Shown: piece by piece, positions 20,638 to 30,047 of the stretch
Position numbering within the stretch: the stretch's first letter is position 1
Layout of the letters: every line of letters starts with the position of its first letter
Assembly: GCA_026168805.1 (NCBI GenBank)
Contig: JAPFDS010000075.1
Location: 124,001 to 188,000 of the forward strand
Source of the DNA: Caryophanales bacterium
GTDB lineage: Bacteria > Bacillota > Bacilli > Bacillales > Amphibacillaceae
Direction: 5' to 3'
DNA length: 64,000 nucleotides
Program-made: the position numbers and the translations under genes
Notes under the pieces: generated by a model
Seen by the model: only the letters and a program-made list of their open reading frames with translations
Databases searched by the model: none
Told to the model about the DNA's origin: nothing

Positions 20638-20673
20638 AAAAAAACGAACATTATTTCATTGAAATAATGTTCG
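20638..20673 (-). terminator. Strong terminator after hfq
   Basis: A 13-bp perfect stem CGAACATTATTTC / GAAATAATGTTCG with a 3-base loop, followed on the minus strand by seven U residues. It begins nine bases beyond the hfq stop. The CGAAC/GTTCG ends resemble a LexA half-site only by chance. Confidence 0.92.
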
Positions 20674-20681
20674 AATATATG

Positions 20682-20909
20682 TTACACATGATTTTCTAAT
20701 GAAATATTCTTAGTTGGAGAAAATGTAGATATTGCATGCTTATAAATCAATTGTTGTTTGCCGTCTGTATCAAGTATTACTGTGAAATTATCAAAGGCGC
20801 GAATAGTCCCTTTAAGCTGAAATCCGTTCATCAAGAACATGGTTACAGGCACACGATCTTTTCGTAACTGATTTAAATAATAATCTTGAACATTAACAGG
20901 TTGCGACAT
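20682..20909 (-). CDS. hfq: RNA chaperone Hfq
   Basis: A 75-residue Sm-like hexameric RNA-binding protein. Sm1 is visible in [27 protein letters not shown] and Sm2 in [14 protein letters not shown], where YKHAIST is the distal/proximal pocket signature of Hfq. The C-terminal tail is short, as is usual in Firmicutes. It is downstream of miaA, as in B. subtilis, separated by a 96-base gap that contains a repeat remnant, and has its own strong terminator. Confidence 0.98.
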   Translation of the reverse strand: MSQPVNVQDYYLNQLRKDRVPVTMFLMNGFQLKGTIRAFDNFTVILDTDGKQQLIYKHAISTFSPTKNISLENHV

Positions 20910-20938
20910 AGAGGCTCCTCCTTATTTTCTATCTATTT

Positions 20939-20989
20939 AGTGAATTTCATAATACCTATTGTACGCTCGAGCAATTATAAAATTCTCTC
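20939..20989. repeat. Probable internally deleted copy of the 116-bp hairpin repeat
   Basis: The first 24 bases (AGTGAATTTCATAATAC...) match the left end of the repeats at 27673 and 50944 (reverse) at about 22 positions, and the last 18 bases resemble their right end (AATTAT-AAATTC). The central 65 or so bases holding the inner stem are missing. It lies in the hfq-miaA gap. Likely, but the right end is diverged. Confidence 0.5.
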
Positions 20990-21005
20990 TATTATAGATA
21001 TCATT

Positions 21006-21941
21006 CTATGTATCTTTTAAGAATCCTGCAACATCGTTTAAAATAGTCATATTTGTTTGAGAAGCTTCAGCGTTAGACACATCATACCACTCCACAGGTA
21101 AGCGGTTATTGAACCATGTATATTGTCTTTTAGCGAATCTACGTGAATTTCTTTTTAATAATAGAATAGCCTCTTCTTTCGAAACTTCTCCATCTACATA
21201 TGAAATGATTTCTTTATACCCTATCGCTTGCATCGATTTTTTATCACGAAATCCTTGTTCGATTAATGATTGGACTTCATCAATTAACCCAGCATCAATC
21301 ATGAGATCAACACGATGGTTAATTCTTTCATATAACTTCGGACGCTCCATCTCTAACCCGATAAAAAAGCAATCATATAGCGGTTCACTTTTATCTTCAC
21401 GTTGTCTCTCTGTTATTGTTTTACCTGTTGTTTCATACACTTCTAATGCCCGAATGACCTTTCGATGATTGTTTGGATGAATACGAGCAGCGTGTTCAGG
21501 ATCAATCGCTTTTAAACGATTGTATAAAGGTTCAATTCCTTCTTTTTTTATTCGTTCTTCTAGTTTACTCGTGTACACTGGATCTCTTTTTTGTTCAGAA
21601 AAGGAAAAGTTGTAAAGAGCGGATTCAATATATAATCCGCTCCCTCCAACAATAATTGGGAGTTTCCCCCGCATATGAATATCGTCGATACATGCACGCA
21701 CATCAGATTGAAAATCCGCCACTGTATATGATTCATCTGGCTCTATAACATCAATCAGATGGTGTGGAATCGATTGCATGTCACTAGGTTCTATTTTTGC
21801 AGTCCCAATATCCATTCCTTGATAGATTTGCATGGAATCTCCACTAATCACTTCACCGTCAAGCTTTTGTGCGAGTTCAATGCTAAGTGCGGTCTTACCG
21901 ACGGCTGTTGGGCCGACAATAGCAATTACTTTTTTCTTCAT
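21006..21941 (-). CDS. miaA: tRNA dimethylallyltransferase
   Basis: Adds a dimethylallyl group to N6 of A37 in tRNAs that read UNN codons, providing the substrate for MiaB, also encoded in this window. The 311-residue protein begins with the P-loop GPTAVGKTALSIELA, then ISGDSMQIYQGMDIGTAK, the DV-rich HHLIDVIEPDESYTV, and VGGSGLYIESAL. The C-terminal RFAKRQYTWFNN completes the family signature. It lies 13 bases after dps and upstream of hfq. Confidence 0.97.
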   Translation of the reverse strand: MKKKVIAIVGPTAVGKTALSIELAQKLDGEVISGDSMQIYQGMDIGTAKIEPSDMQSIPHHLIDVIEPDESYTVADFQSDVRACIDDIHMRGKLPIIVGGSGLYIESALYNFSFSEQKRDPVYTSKLEERIKKEGIEPLYNRLKAIDPEHAARIHPNNHRKVIRALEVYETTGKTITERQREDKSEPLYDCFFIGLEMERPKLYERINHRVDLMIDAGLIDEVQSLIEQGFRDKKSMQAIGYKEIISYVDGEVSKEEAILLLKRNSRRFAKRQYTWFNNRLPVEWYDVSNAEASQTNMTILNDVAGFLKDT

Positions 21942-21954
21942 GATTCATTCTCCA

Positions 21955-22395
21955 TTATTTTTGATAAGCTTTAAACATCCAGATATACTTCTCTAACGTT
22001 TGTTGCATGGATATGAGCATATCAAGGGTAGGTTCGTCACTCTCATCTGTTGCATGAGAGATTCCTCTGTTTGCAATGGATGCTTTGACTTCAGTTAAAT
22101 CTTCTATCACTTGGTTGATGATTTCTTCTTCCGTATCATCAGACGTCGCTTCTTCAATGGTTGACTCTCGTAAATATGCTGCCATTGTTGCTAAAGGTTT
22201 ACCTTCAATCATTAAAATTCTCTCTGCAAGTTCGTCGCTAATATCAGCGAAATAGGTATATAGCTCCTCAAATACAGCATGAAGCTGGAAGAAGTTTTCT
22301 CCTTCAATATACCAATGGTACCGATGAAATTTGACATTGAGCACGAAACAGTTGGATAGTAGTTCATTGAGATAATTCACATGTTTATTATCCAC
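21955..22395 (-). CDS. dps: Dps-family DNA-protection/ferritin-like protein
   Basis: A 146-residue four-helix protein that forms dodecamers and oxidises iron with peroxide. The ferroxidase ligands are in FHRYHWYIEGENFFQLHAVFEE (two His plus Glu) and ADISDELAERIL. The start is GTG at 22395 after AAAGGAG. It is inserted between mutL and miaA; B. subtilis has no dps-like gene here. No PerR-type box could be recognised in the 66-base upstream gap, so its regulation is open. Confidence 0.92.
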   Translation of the reverse strand: MDNKHVNYLNELLSNCFVLNVKFHRYHWYIEGENFFQLHAVFEELYTYFADISDELAERILMIEGKPLATMAAYLRESTIEEATSDDTEEEIINQVIEDLTEVKASIANRGISHATDESDEPTLDMLISMQQTLEKYIWMFKAYQK

Positions 22396-22461
22396 TATAC
22401 ACCACTCCTTTTTTGTTTAGCTTACACCAAGTATACCATGAATATACGCCTATATTAAAGC

Positions 22462-24309
22462 TTACATGATGCGTTTGAACATTTTTTCTAAATCTGTTGA
22501 AGAGAAGTATACAATGACTGGTCTCCCGTGTGGACACGTGTATGGATCTGTTGTACTTCTTAACGTATCAATTAACTGTTGCATGTCATCAACATTTAAA
22601 TAATGGTTTGCTTTGATGGAGTGCTTACAAGACATCATAATAGCCGCTTCTTCGCGAATTGTTTTTACGTCTACTGATTGTTCTTGAACAACTTGTTCCA
22701 CCATTTCACGAATGACACGTTCGACATCGCCCGGAAACCATGTAGGATACGAGCGAATGATAAATGATTGTGGTCCAAAGGGTTCAAAGAATAATCCTAC
22801 TTGTTCCAATGCCTCTGTAGATTCTTGAATAAACAACGTTTCTTTCATCGAAAATTCAAAGGTAATTGGAATGAGGAGCTGTTGTAATTCATTTGTTGGA
22901 TGTGCTAACTTTTCTCTGTACTCTTCATATTTAACTCGTTCTTGTGCAGCATGTTGGTCTATCATATACATTCCTAATTCATTTTGAGCAATAATATATG
23001 TTCCTTGTACTTGTCCTACAGGATACATATATGGAACTTCTTGGCTTGATTCTGCTTCTTCTGTGTAACTTTCTAGATTTTCGCCACTTTCAGGTACTTG
23101 ACTGCTTTGCTGATTCAATGGAGATGCCTGAGTGGTTTCTTCGACCAATGAAGCTGTCGGTTTATTCCAAGTAGAATCTCTAGGGAAAGACATTTCTTCA
23201 GCGCTTGGTTCGCTTCTTTCCGGCATATGAAAATGCTCTTTCCTCGGGCTTGGTGATTGCAAATCAATCATTTGTTGTTCGGAAGCTTTTGGCTGTTCTT
23301 GTTTTACATTAGGGATCAGTGACGTATTTCGTAAATGTGTACGGATCGTTTGTTCGATAAATTGATATAATTCTTTTTCTTTACTAAAGCGTACTTGTAG
23401 CTTTGTAGGATGAACGTTGACATCGACTAATACTGGATCCATGTCGATATGTAATACGACAATGGGGTTTGTGTGAATCGGCAGCAACGTATGATAAGCT
23501 TTTGTAATAGCTTTTGCTAAAGGAATAGAGCGAATATATCTTCCATTAATGATTGTCGTTATAAACGCTCTAGATGCTCTTGTTACAGTTGGTAGCCCAA
23601 TCCATCCCGATAATTCATAGTCATGTGTTGTTCCCTCAATTGGGATCATTTCCCTCGCAACTTTCATTCCATAAATAGATGCGATGACTTGTTGTAAATT
23701 GTTTGTTCCTGCTGTCTGCATCATTTGTTTATCATTATGTGTTAATTCAAAACGAATGTGAGGATGGGCTAAGGCTGCACGATTGACCACATCAACAATG
23801 TGCCCTAGCTCTGTATGAATGGTCCGTAAATACTTCAACCGAGCAGGTGTATTAAAAAATAAATCTCGTACGGTTATTTCTGTACCCTGACGAGCATCAC
23901 TCTTTTGTATGTCTTTTATATGAGAACCTTCTACATCTACTTTTGTACCTGCTTGATTTCCAGTTGAACTTTGTAATGTCAGTCGACTAACTGCTGCAAT
24001 ACTGGCAAGTGCCTCTCCCCTAAATCCAAGTGTTTGAATATGAAATAAATCTTCATCAAACTCTATCTTACTAGTCGCATGACGTAAAAAGGAACGTTTA
24101 CAATCTTCTACATCCATCCCTTTTCCATTATCAGTTATTTTAATCTGTTCAATTCCCGCTTCTCTTACTTCAACTTTTATCCAAGTACTTTCAGCATCTA
24201 TACTATTTTCGATAAGTTCTTTCACGACGGAAGCAGGTCTTTCAACTACTTCTCCTGCGGCTATTTTATTCGCTAGTGCATCAGGTAATTGAATAATAGA
24301 CACATTCAC
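22462..24309 (-). CDS. mutL: DNA mismatch repair protein MutL
   Basis: A 615-residue mismatch-repair coordinator and nicking endonuclease. The N-terminal GHKL ATPase shows IAAGEVVERPASVVKELIE, DNGKGMDVED and LGFRGEALASIAAV. After a low-complexity linker (about residues 345-435) the C-terminal endonuclease domain shows DQHAAQERVKYEEY and the zinc-site CPHGRP. The linker is rich in Ser, Glu and Gln. mutL starts six bases after mutS, so the two are coupled. The start follows GGAGGGGTG. Confidence 0.98.
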   Translation of the reverse strand: MNVSIIQLPDALANKIAAGEVVERPASVVKELIENSIDAESTWIKVEVREAGIEQIKITDNGKGMDVEDCKRSFLRHATSKIEFDEDLFHIQTLGFRGEALASIAAVSRLTLQSSTGNQAGTKVDVEGSHIKDIQKSDARQGTEITVRDLFFNTPARLKYLRTIHTELGHIVDVVNRAALAHPHIRFELTHNDKQMMQTAGTNNLQQVIASIYGMKVAREMIPIEGTTHDYELSGWIGLPTVTRASRAFITTIINGRYIRSIPLAKAITKAYHTLLPIHTNPIVVLHIDMDPVLVDVNVHPTKLQVRFSKEKELYQFIEQTIRTHLRNTSLIPNVKQEQPKASEQQMIDLQSPSPRKEHFHMPERSEPSAEEMSFPRDSTWNKPTASLVEETTQASPLNQQSSQVPESGENLESYTEEAESSQEVPYMYPVGQVQGTYIIAQNELGMYMIDQHAAQERVKYEEYREKLAHPTNELQQLLIPITFEFSMKETLFIQESTEALEQVGLFFEPFGPQSFIIRSYPTWFPGDVERVIREMVEQVVQEQSVDVKTIREEAAIMMSCKHSIKANHYLNVDDMQQLIDTLRSTTDPYTCPHGRPVIVYFSSTDLEKMFKRIM

Positions 24310-24315
24310 CCCTCC

Positions 24316-26895
24316 TTACTTTGCAAGTTCCTTTTGCAGTGCATACAGTTTATTCATGGCCTCCATCGGTGTTAATTCCAGCGTATTAATTTGTGCTAGC
24401 TTCTTCAAGATCCTTTGTTCTTTAGGTGAAGGCTGTTTTTCTTTTACAACTTCAGCCGTCATTGGCTCACCGAATAAAGAAAGTTGACCTTCTTGAACGG
24501 CAGATGGAGTAGATTTTGCTTGTTTGCCTTCCAGTTGTTCCAATATATGTGAAGCTCTTTCAATCAGCTCTTTAGGTAACTCGGCTAATTCGGCTACTTG
24601 TATCCCATAACTTTCATCTGCTGCACCTTTTTCTACTTGATGGAGAAATACTACTTTTCCATCATGCTCCTCTGCTTTTACGTGAACATTTTGTAAGTGC
24701 TCAAGAGACTCTTCTAACTGTGTAAGCTCATGATAGTGTGTTGAAAACAGTGTTTTGGCTTCAATATGATTATGAATATATTCAATAATTGCTTGAGCTA
24801 AAGCCATTCCATCATATGTACTTGTACCTCGTCCGATTTCATCCAGTAATATTAAACTATCCTTTGTTGCATGTTGTAGTGCGTGATTGGCTTCTAGCAT
24901 TTCTACCATAAATGTACTTTGTCCAGAAGATAAATCATCTGCTGCTCCAATGCGCGTAAATATACGATCAAAAATAACAAGTTGTGCTTCCTCACATGGT
25001 ACAAAGCAACCAATTTGCCCCATAATGGATAGTAAAGCTAGTTGTCGCATATATGTACTTTTACCAGACATATTGGGACCTGTGATCAAGAACATATTAC
25101 GTTCTGTGTTTAATTCAATATCATTGGGAACGAATGTTTGGTTCTCCATAACTCTTTCAATCACTGGATGGCGACCTTTTTTTATTTTTAACGAATCCGT
25201 ATGAAAAGATGGCTTTTTGTAATTGTATTTTTCACTAATAGTTGCAAAAGATTGCAAGACATCAATCGAACTAATTACTTGTGCGATCGATTGCAAGGTT
25301 GGAATATATTCGGATACTTTTTCACGTATTTCTAAAAATAACGCATGTTCGAGTGTAATACTGTTTTCTTCTGCTTCTAGAATCAGTTGTTCTTTTTCTT
25401 TTAGTTCTGGAATAATAAATCGTTCAGCATTTGTAAGTGTTTGTTTACGTTCGTATCGATCTTCGTCTACTAAATGTAAATTAGCTTTTGTCACTTCAAT
25501 ATAATAGCCGAACACCCGATTGTATCCCACTTTAAGTGAGCGAATATTTGTACGCTCCTTTTCTTCTTTTTCTAGAGCGGCAATCCATTTCTTTCCGTCC
25601 CTTGATGCTACGCGATATGTATCTAGTTTTTCATTATAACCATCTTTGATAATATTCCCTTCAGTAATAGATATTGGAGGGTCTTCTATAATGCTAGATT
25701 CTAATAGTTCAACAAGGGTATTTGGATATGTTAGTTGTTCATTTAATTGATCCATCGTCTCATGTTGAAATTGCAGAAGGACATGTTTAATAGAAGGAAT
25801 TTGTTCTAAAGAACGTTTTAATTGAATAAAATCCCGTGCATTCATATTTCCATATGCAACCCTACCTGCAAGTCTTTCAACATCATATACTAACTGAAGA
25901 GCTTCTCGTATTTCTTCACGGTTCATAAACTGATCGTACAGTTGTTCAACGATCTGATGACGCTTTTCTATTTGTGTTCGGTGCAATAAAGGACGTTCAA
26001 GCCATTTTTTTAATTGCCGAGCACCCATAGCTGTTTTTGTATCATCTAGTACCCACAATAGACTTCCGTGTTTGCCTTTTTTCAAAATTGTTTGTGTCAG
26101 CTCTAGGTTTCGTTTAGAAAACATATCTAACGTTAAATGATGTTGTAGATCAATTATTTCTGCTCGTTGTAAATGTGCAAGTGATCTTTTTTGTGTTCGC
26201 TCGATATAACTTAGTAATCTACACAAAGCTTCAATTAAACGCTCATCATTTAAATGATCATACAGATGTCGAAGTTCACCGTTAAAAGACACTTCAACTT
26301 GATAAGAGAGTGTCATTTGTAATTTATCACGAATTTCTTTTTGATACTTATCTGGTAAACTTTCACCTATGACGATTTCCTTTGCAGACTGATGGAATAG
26401 TTCGTGTATGACGGCATCCCATCCCTCTGTTACTAATGTTAATTTATTTTCACCTGTTGATAAATCACTGTAGGCAAGTACGAATGAACCGTCATCAAAA
26501 TGAGATAAACTGACAATATAATTGCTTTCAGATTCATCAAGCATTGCAGATTCCATAACTGTACCTGGCGTGACAATTTGCACAACTTCTCTTTTCACGA
26601 CGCCTACAGCATCTTTTGGATCTTCTACTTGCTCACAAATAGCAACTTTATACCCTCGATCAACAAGTGTTTTAATATATCTTTCTGCTGAATGATGAGG
26701 GACCCCACACATCGGAATAGGATCATTTTTACCCGGATCTCTTTGTGTGAGTGTTATTTCTAACTCTTTAGCTGCTTGAATGGCGTCATCATTAAATAAT
26801 TCATAAAAATCACCTAGCCGGAAAAACAAGAAGGCATCTGTATGCTGTTCTTTTATATGTAAATATTGTTGCATCATTGGCGTATGTTTTGTCAT
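24316..26895 (-). CDS. mutS: DNA mismatch repair protein MutS
   Basis: Mismatch recognition protein, 859 residues. The mismatch-probing Phe-x-Glu is in FRLGDFYELF near residue 40; the ATPase has Walker A TGPNMSGKSTYMRQ, LLDEIGRGTST and FSTHYHELT. The C-terminal segment has GQLSLFG, a beta-clamp binding motif as in B. subtilis MutS. The ORF is open 21 codons further upstream, but the chosen ATG at 26895 follows a GGAGG site and begins MTKHTPMMQQY, the usual N-terminus. mutL follows after six bases. Confidence 0.98.
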   Translation of the reverse strand: MTKHTPMMQQYLHIKEQHTDAFLFFRLGDFYELFNDDAIQAAKELEITLTQRDPGKNDPIPMCGVPHHSAERYIKTLVDRGYKVAICEQVEDPKDAVGVVKREVVQIVTPGTVMESAMLDESESNYIVSLSHFDDGSFVLAYSDLSTGENKLTLVTEGWDAVIHELFHQSAKEIVIGESLPDKYQKEIRDKLQMTLSYQVEVSFNGELRHLYDHLNDERLIEALCRLLSYIERTQKRSLAHLQRAEIIDLQHHLTLDMFSKRNLELTQTILKKGKHGSLLWVLDDTKTAMGARQLKKWLERPLLHRTQIEKRHQIVEQLYDQFMNREEIREALQLVYDVERLAGRVAYGNMNARDFIQLKRSLEQIPSIKHVLLQFQHETMDQLNEQLTYPNTLVELLESSIIEDPPISITEGNIIKDGYNEKLDTYRVASRDGKKWIAALEKEEKERTNIRSLKVGYNRVFGYYIEVTKANLHLVDEDRYERKQTLTNAERFIIPELKEKEQLILEAEENSITLEHALFLEIREKVSEYIPTLQSIAQVISSIDVLQSFATISEKYNYKKPSFHTDSLKIKKGRHPVIERVMENQTFVPNDIELNTERNMFLITGPNMSGKSTYMRQLALLSIMGQIGCFVPCEEAQLVIFDRIFTRIGAADDLSSGQSTFMVEMLEANHALQHATKDSLILLDEIGRGTSTYDGMALAQAIIEYIHNHIEAKTLFSTHYHELTQLEESLEHLQNVHVKAEEHDGKVVFLHQVEKGAADESYGIQVAELAELPKELIERASHILEQLEGKQAKSTPSAVQEGQLSLFGEPMTAEVVKEKQPSPKEQRILKKLAQINTLELTPMEAMNKLYALQKELAK

Positions 26896-27016
26896 ATGTC
26901 TGCCTCCATAAAACGATATATAATGACCCTTAGTATACCATAGAACATAAAAAACCACAGAGTCGTATGAATTAATTTTATCTCCATATGAACGGACTAA
27001 TTAAAATACAAAAAAT

Positions 27017-27045
27017 AAAACGAGAGAATTCAATTCTCTCGTTTT
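27017..27045. terminator. Terminator after cotE
   Basis: A near-perfect inverted repeat, AAAACGAGAGAATT / AATTCTCTCGTTTT, around a single C (effective loop of about 5 bases), ends two bases before the cotE stop. Both strands end in U runs, so it can work in both directions. Confidence 0.9.
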
Positions 27046-27047
27046 TG

Positions 27048-27602
27048 TTAATCATGTTGTTTTTTATTCATGAAATGAGGGTTAATGTGTTTTAAGTCTT
27101 CATCAGACACCGATTGCTTATAATGTCTTTGTTCTTTTTTTGGTTCTACACATACATTTATTGTCGTTTCCCCAATTACTTTTACTTCAAATTCACGTTC
27201 AACTTTTACTAAAATATCTTTTCCTTTATCACAAATCCAGCATTTTAAACACGTAGGTTGTTGAATGACGTCAGCTATTACGTCAACCGTTGACCCAAAA
27301 CATTTCGAGTCGATGGATGAAAGTGATACAACATCACAATATTTCACCCGTTCAACGAGTACCTCTGTAGATGTGTTGTCATTGTACGAGTACCATACGT
27401 TTATATCATAACTTCCATGTATTTCAACTTTATCTTTTGATTTCTTTTTTGCACTATAGCTATGATTAATGATCCAGCACCCTAGAATACTTGATGGTTT
27501 ATGCGTAGGCGAAATCGTATGAACGGATGTTTCACATGTATGACCTTCTCCACAAACTGCTTTCGTAATGATTTCTCTAAAGTCTTTATTTGAATATGCC
27601 AT
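27048..27602 (-). CDS. cotE: Outer spore coat morphogenetic protein CotE
   Basis: Directs assembly of the outer spore coat in the mother cell. The 184-residue protein is recognised by REIITKAV, the central KPSSILGCWIINHSY, INVWYSY, VERVKYCDV and VEREF/VIGET segments. The ATG at 27602 follows AGGAGG; an ORF start 17 codons earlier is not used. Two departures from B. subtilis are clear: it has nine cysteines, and the strongly acidic C-terminal tail is replaced by a neutral-to-basic one, though DLKHINPHF keeps the end motif. The order ricA-cotE-mutS matches B. subtilis. A 116-bp repeat lies just upstream. Confidence 0.93.
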   Translation of the reverse strand: MAYSNKDFREIITKAVCGEGHTCETSVHTISPTHKPSSILGCWIINHSYSAKKKSKDKVEIHGSYDINVWYSYNDNTSTEVLVERVKYCDVVSLSSIDSKCFGSTVDVIADVIQQPTCLKCWICDKGKDILVKVEREFEVKVIGETTINVCVEPKKEQRHYKQSVSDEDLKHINPHFMNKKQHD

Positions 27603-27672
27603 AGATTCGTATACCTCCTCTTTTGTCATAATTACTTTATGCAAGACATACACCTAAAGTGCATAGCAATTT

Positions 27673-27788
27673 AATGAATTTCATAATACGTATTTTAGGC
27701 TAAGCCACTTCAGCATGTAGTTTCGTTAAACCTTTCGAAACTACATGTTGTATTGACATAGCTGAATTCGGTAATTATGAAATTCACT
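27673..27788 (+). repeat. 116-bp palindromic repeat, copy A
   Basis: Terminal inverted repeats TGAATTTCATAAT / ATTATGAAATTCA (13 bp, perfect) enclose an inner stem CATGTAGTTTCG / CGAAACTACATG (12 bp, perfect) with a 10-base loop, so nearly the whole unit can fold into one hairpin. The reverse complement of 50944-51059 matches it at about 100 of 116 positions without gaps. It encodes no protein. It lies between the cotE start and the ricA terminator. It looks like a small non-autonomous mobile element (MITE-like). Confidence 0.88.
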
Positions 27789-27814
27789 CAATTATGAAAA
27801 GAAAGTATAAGAAA

Positions 27815-27843
27815 GAAAAAAGAGAAACCGAGTTTCTCTTTTT
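27815..27843 (-). terminator. Terminator after ricA
   Basis: On the minus strand a 9-bp stem AAGAGAAAC / GTTTCTCTT with a 3-base loop is followed by TTTTTC. It starts directly at the ricA stop codon. Confidence 0.9.
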
Positions 27844-28278
27844 TTAACTACATGATTCTGCTGGTCCCTTGTTCTTTACCTTAGAACCTGTTTCACCTGT
27901 TAATAAGTCACCGCCAGTGGAAGTAACTATTTCTTTTGTTACTTCGCGCGCAATTGTACCAGTAATCAGTTGTAGGACATCATTTACAACGAGTTGTATT
28001 TCCTTAAACTCTGCTACTACTGGAATTTCATCAAGCTCCGTTTGGAGACGATCAAGTTGTTCTTCAACAGCTGCTAGAGCTTCTTTTTTGTTATATGCTT
28101 GCAAGTTTACAGCTTGCTTTTGCAAAGCTTTTATTTTTCGAATATTATCTTGCACTTTTTTATTTTCATTTATTTTTGCTTCTAATTTTTTAAAGCGGTC
28201 AACTTCTTCTATGTTCGCAAGTTTACTTGCCAAACTTTTAGCTTCATCTAATACTTCTTTTCTTGAATAATATGTCAT
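27844..28278 (-). CDS. ricA: RicA family protein (YmcA)
   Basis: A 144-residue helical protein of the YmcA/YlbF superfamily. With RicF and RicT it forms the Y-complex, which stimulates the phosphorelay and RNase Y-dependent mRNA maturation in B. subtilis. Most of the protein is predicted helix and coiled coil (about residues 5-115), with the conserved RKIKALQKQAVNLQAY. The only cysteine is two residues from the end (ESCS). It starts one base after miaB, as a coupled pair, and is followed by a terminator. RNase Y, its functional partner, lies 3 kb away in this window. Confidence 0.92.
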   Translation of the reverse strand: MTYYSRKEVLDEAKSLASKLANIEEVDRFKKLEAKINENKKVQDNIRKIKALQKQAVNLQAYNKKEALAAVEEQLDRLQTELDEIPVVAEFKEIQLVVNDVLQLITGTIAREVTKEIVTSTGGDLLTGETGSKVKNKGPAESCS

Positions 28279-28279
28279 G

Positions 28280-29827
28280 TTATTTCACTCCAACTGTTTG
28301 ATCGACCATTTCACCATTCAGTGACCATGTTCGTGTTTCTGTAATTTTGACATCTACTATTTCGCCAATAATAGAGTGTGGACCTTTAAAGTTTACGACC
28401 TTGTTCTTTTCCGTATATCCAGATAACACGTCTGGATCTTTTTTACTCTCACCTTCCACAAGAACTTTCACAATCTCGCCTTTATATGCTTTCATTGATT
28501 CAGCAGATTGCTTATTTACGAGAGCATTTAACCGCTGTAGTCGTTCACGTTTCACTTCCATAGAAATGTCATCCTTTTGTACAGCTGCAGGCGTTCCTTC
28601 TCTTGGCGAGTATATAAAGGTGTAAGCCGATTCAAAGCCTACTTCTTCCATTAGAGTCATTGTTTCTTCAAATTGCTCATCTGTTTCGTTCGGAAATCCA
28701 ACGATAATATCTGTTGTTAAAGTAACGTTGGGAATCGCTTGTTTAATTTTATCGACGAGTTCCAAATAAGACTCTCGCGTATATTTACGGTTCATTTTTC
28801 TTAAAATATGACTGTTTCCTGATTGAACCGGTAAATGAATATGATCTAATAAGTTTCCGCCTTGAGCTAACACTTCTATTAAATGATCATCAAAATCTCT
28901 TGGATGAGATGTTGTAAATCGAACACGTGGAATGTCTATTTTGTGTAAATCATTCATTAAGTCTCCAAAACGATATGAATCATCTTCAAAATCTTTTCCG
29001 TACGCATTCACATTCTGACCAAGTAATGTTACTTCTTTATATCCTTGTGCGGCTAAGTGACGAACTTCTTGGATGATATCTTTTGGTAACCTACTTCGTT
29101 CTTTCCCTCTAGTCATTGGCACGATACAGTATGTACAGAATTTATCACACCCGTACATAATATTTACCCATGCTTTGATTTTACCATGTCGTACTTTTGG
29201 AAGGTTCTCAATAATATCGCCTTCTTTCGACCACACTTCTACGACATTTTCTTTAGAAAACATTGCTTCCTTGATGAGCTCTGGTAAGCGATGAATATTG
29301 TGCGTTCCGAAAATCAAGTCAACATGCTGATGTTTTTGAAGGATGCGATTGACAACACCTTCTTGTTGAGACATACACCCACAAACCCCAACAATGATGT
29401 CTGGATTTTCTAGTTTGAGTGGCTTTAAATGACCTATTTCACCAAATACTTTATTTTCCGCATTTTCACGGATTGCACATGTGTTTAATAAAATAATTTC
29501 TGCATCTTCAGTATTCGTTGTTGGTGTATACCCCATTTCTGTAAGTATTCCGGCCATAACTTCTGTGTCATGTTCATTCATCTGACACCCATATGTTCGA
29601 ATGAGGAAGTGTTTACCTTTTCCAATCATTCGCATATCTTCAGGAACCTCAAAATCATAATGTACTTCTATTTCATCTCGTCCACGTTTACGAGCCTTGT
29701 TAATATTAGGTGGCTCATAAGTCGCTTCAAAGTATTTAGCAAAATCTGCACTCGTTTTTTCATGTAGTGGTTTATTGTTTTGATCTGTCTGAATATGGGA
29801 CATTTCTTTTCTTTGTTGTTCATTCAT
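28280..29827 (-). CDS. miaB: tRNA-2-methylthio-N6-dimethylallyladenosine synthase MiaB
   Basis: Radical-SAM methylthiotransferase that adds a methylthio group to the A37 modified by MiaA. The 515-residue protein has the N-terminal UPF0004 domain with three cluster cysteines ([30 protein letters not shown]), the radical-SAM motif [13 protein letters not shown], and a C-terminal TRAM domain. An N-terminal extension of about 65 residues is normal for bacilli. The ATG at 29827 follows AAAGGAG; an ORF start 11 codons earlier is not used. ricA follows after one base. Confidence 0.97.
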   Translation of the reverse strand: MNEQQRKEMSHIQTDQNNKPLHEKTSADFAKYFEATYEPPNINKARKRGRDEIEVHYDFEVPEDMRMIGKGKHFLIRTYGCQMNEHDTEVMAGILTEMGYTPTTNTEDAEIILLNTCAIRENAENKVFGEIGHLKPLKLENPDIIVGVCGCMSQQEGVVNRILQKHQHVDLIFGTHNIHRLPELIKEAMFSKENVVEVWSKEGDIIENLPKVRHGKIKAWVNIMYGCDKFCTYCIVPMTRGKERSRLPKDIIQEVRHLAAQGYKEVTLLGQNVNAYGKDFEDDSYRFGDLMNDLHKIDIPRVRFTTSHPRDFDDHLIEVLAQGGNLLDHIHLPVQSGNSHILRKMNRKYTRESYLELVDKIKQAIPNVTLTTDIIVGFPNETDEQFEETMTLMEEVGFESAYTFIYSPREGTPAAVQKDDISMEVKRERLQRLNALVNKQSAESMKAYKGEIVKVLVEGESKKDPDVLSGYTEKNKVVNFKGPHSIIGEIVDVKITETRTWSLNGEMVDQTVGVK

Positions 29828-30002
29828 TGTGCATTCTCCTTTCTCTTTAAAAATGATCAACGATATGTATCCTCAAACGTATATTTTAAACCATATGTTC
29901 AGAAGTAACAACAGATAACTTCTGTAAGTTTCATCGAATTCATGACAAATGAACGTGAGAAGCACCGATGTCTGTATTTGGAGCGATTCATTGTAATGAC
30001 AG

Positions 30003-30036
30003 AAAAAGTGCTGCACGCATTTGTGCAACACTTTTG
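30003..30036 (-). terminator. Terminator after spoVS
   Basis: On the minus strand AAAAGTG(T)TGCAC pairs with GTGCA(G)CACTTTTT around AAATGC, with the T run completing a standard terminator 12 bases after the spoVS stop. Confidence 0.85.
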
Positions 30037-30047
30037 AAAATACTTCA

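Noticed and set aside
20645..20673. CGAAC...GTTCG palindrome as a LexA box
   Set aside because: The half-sites are 19 bases apart and the structure with its U run is the hfq terminator.
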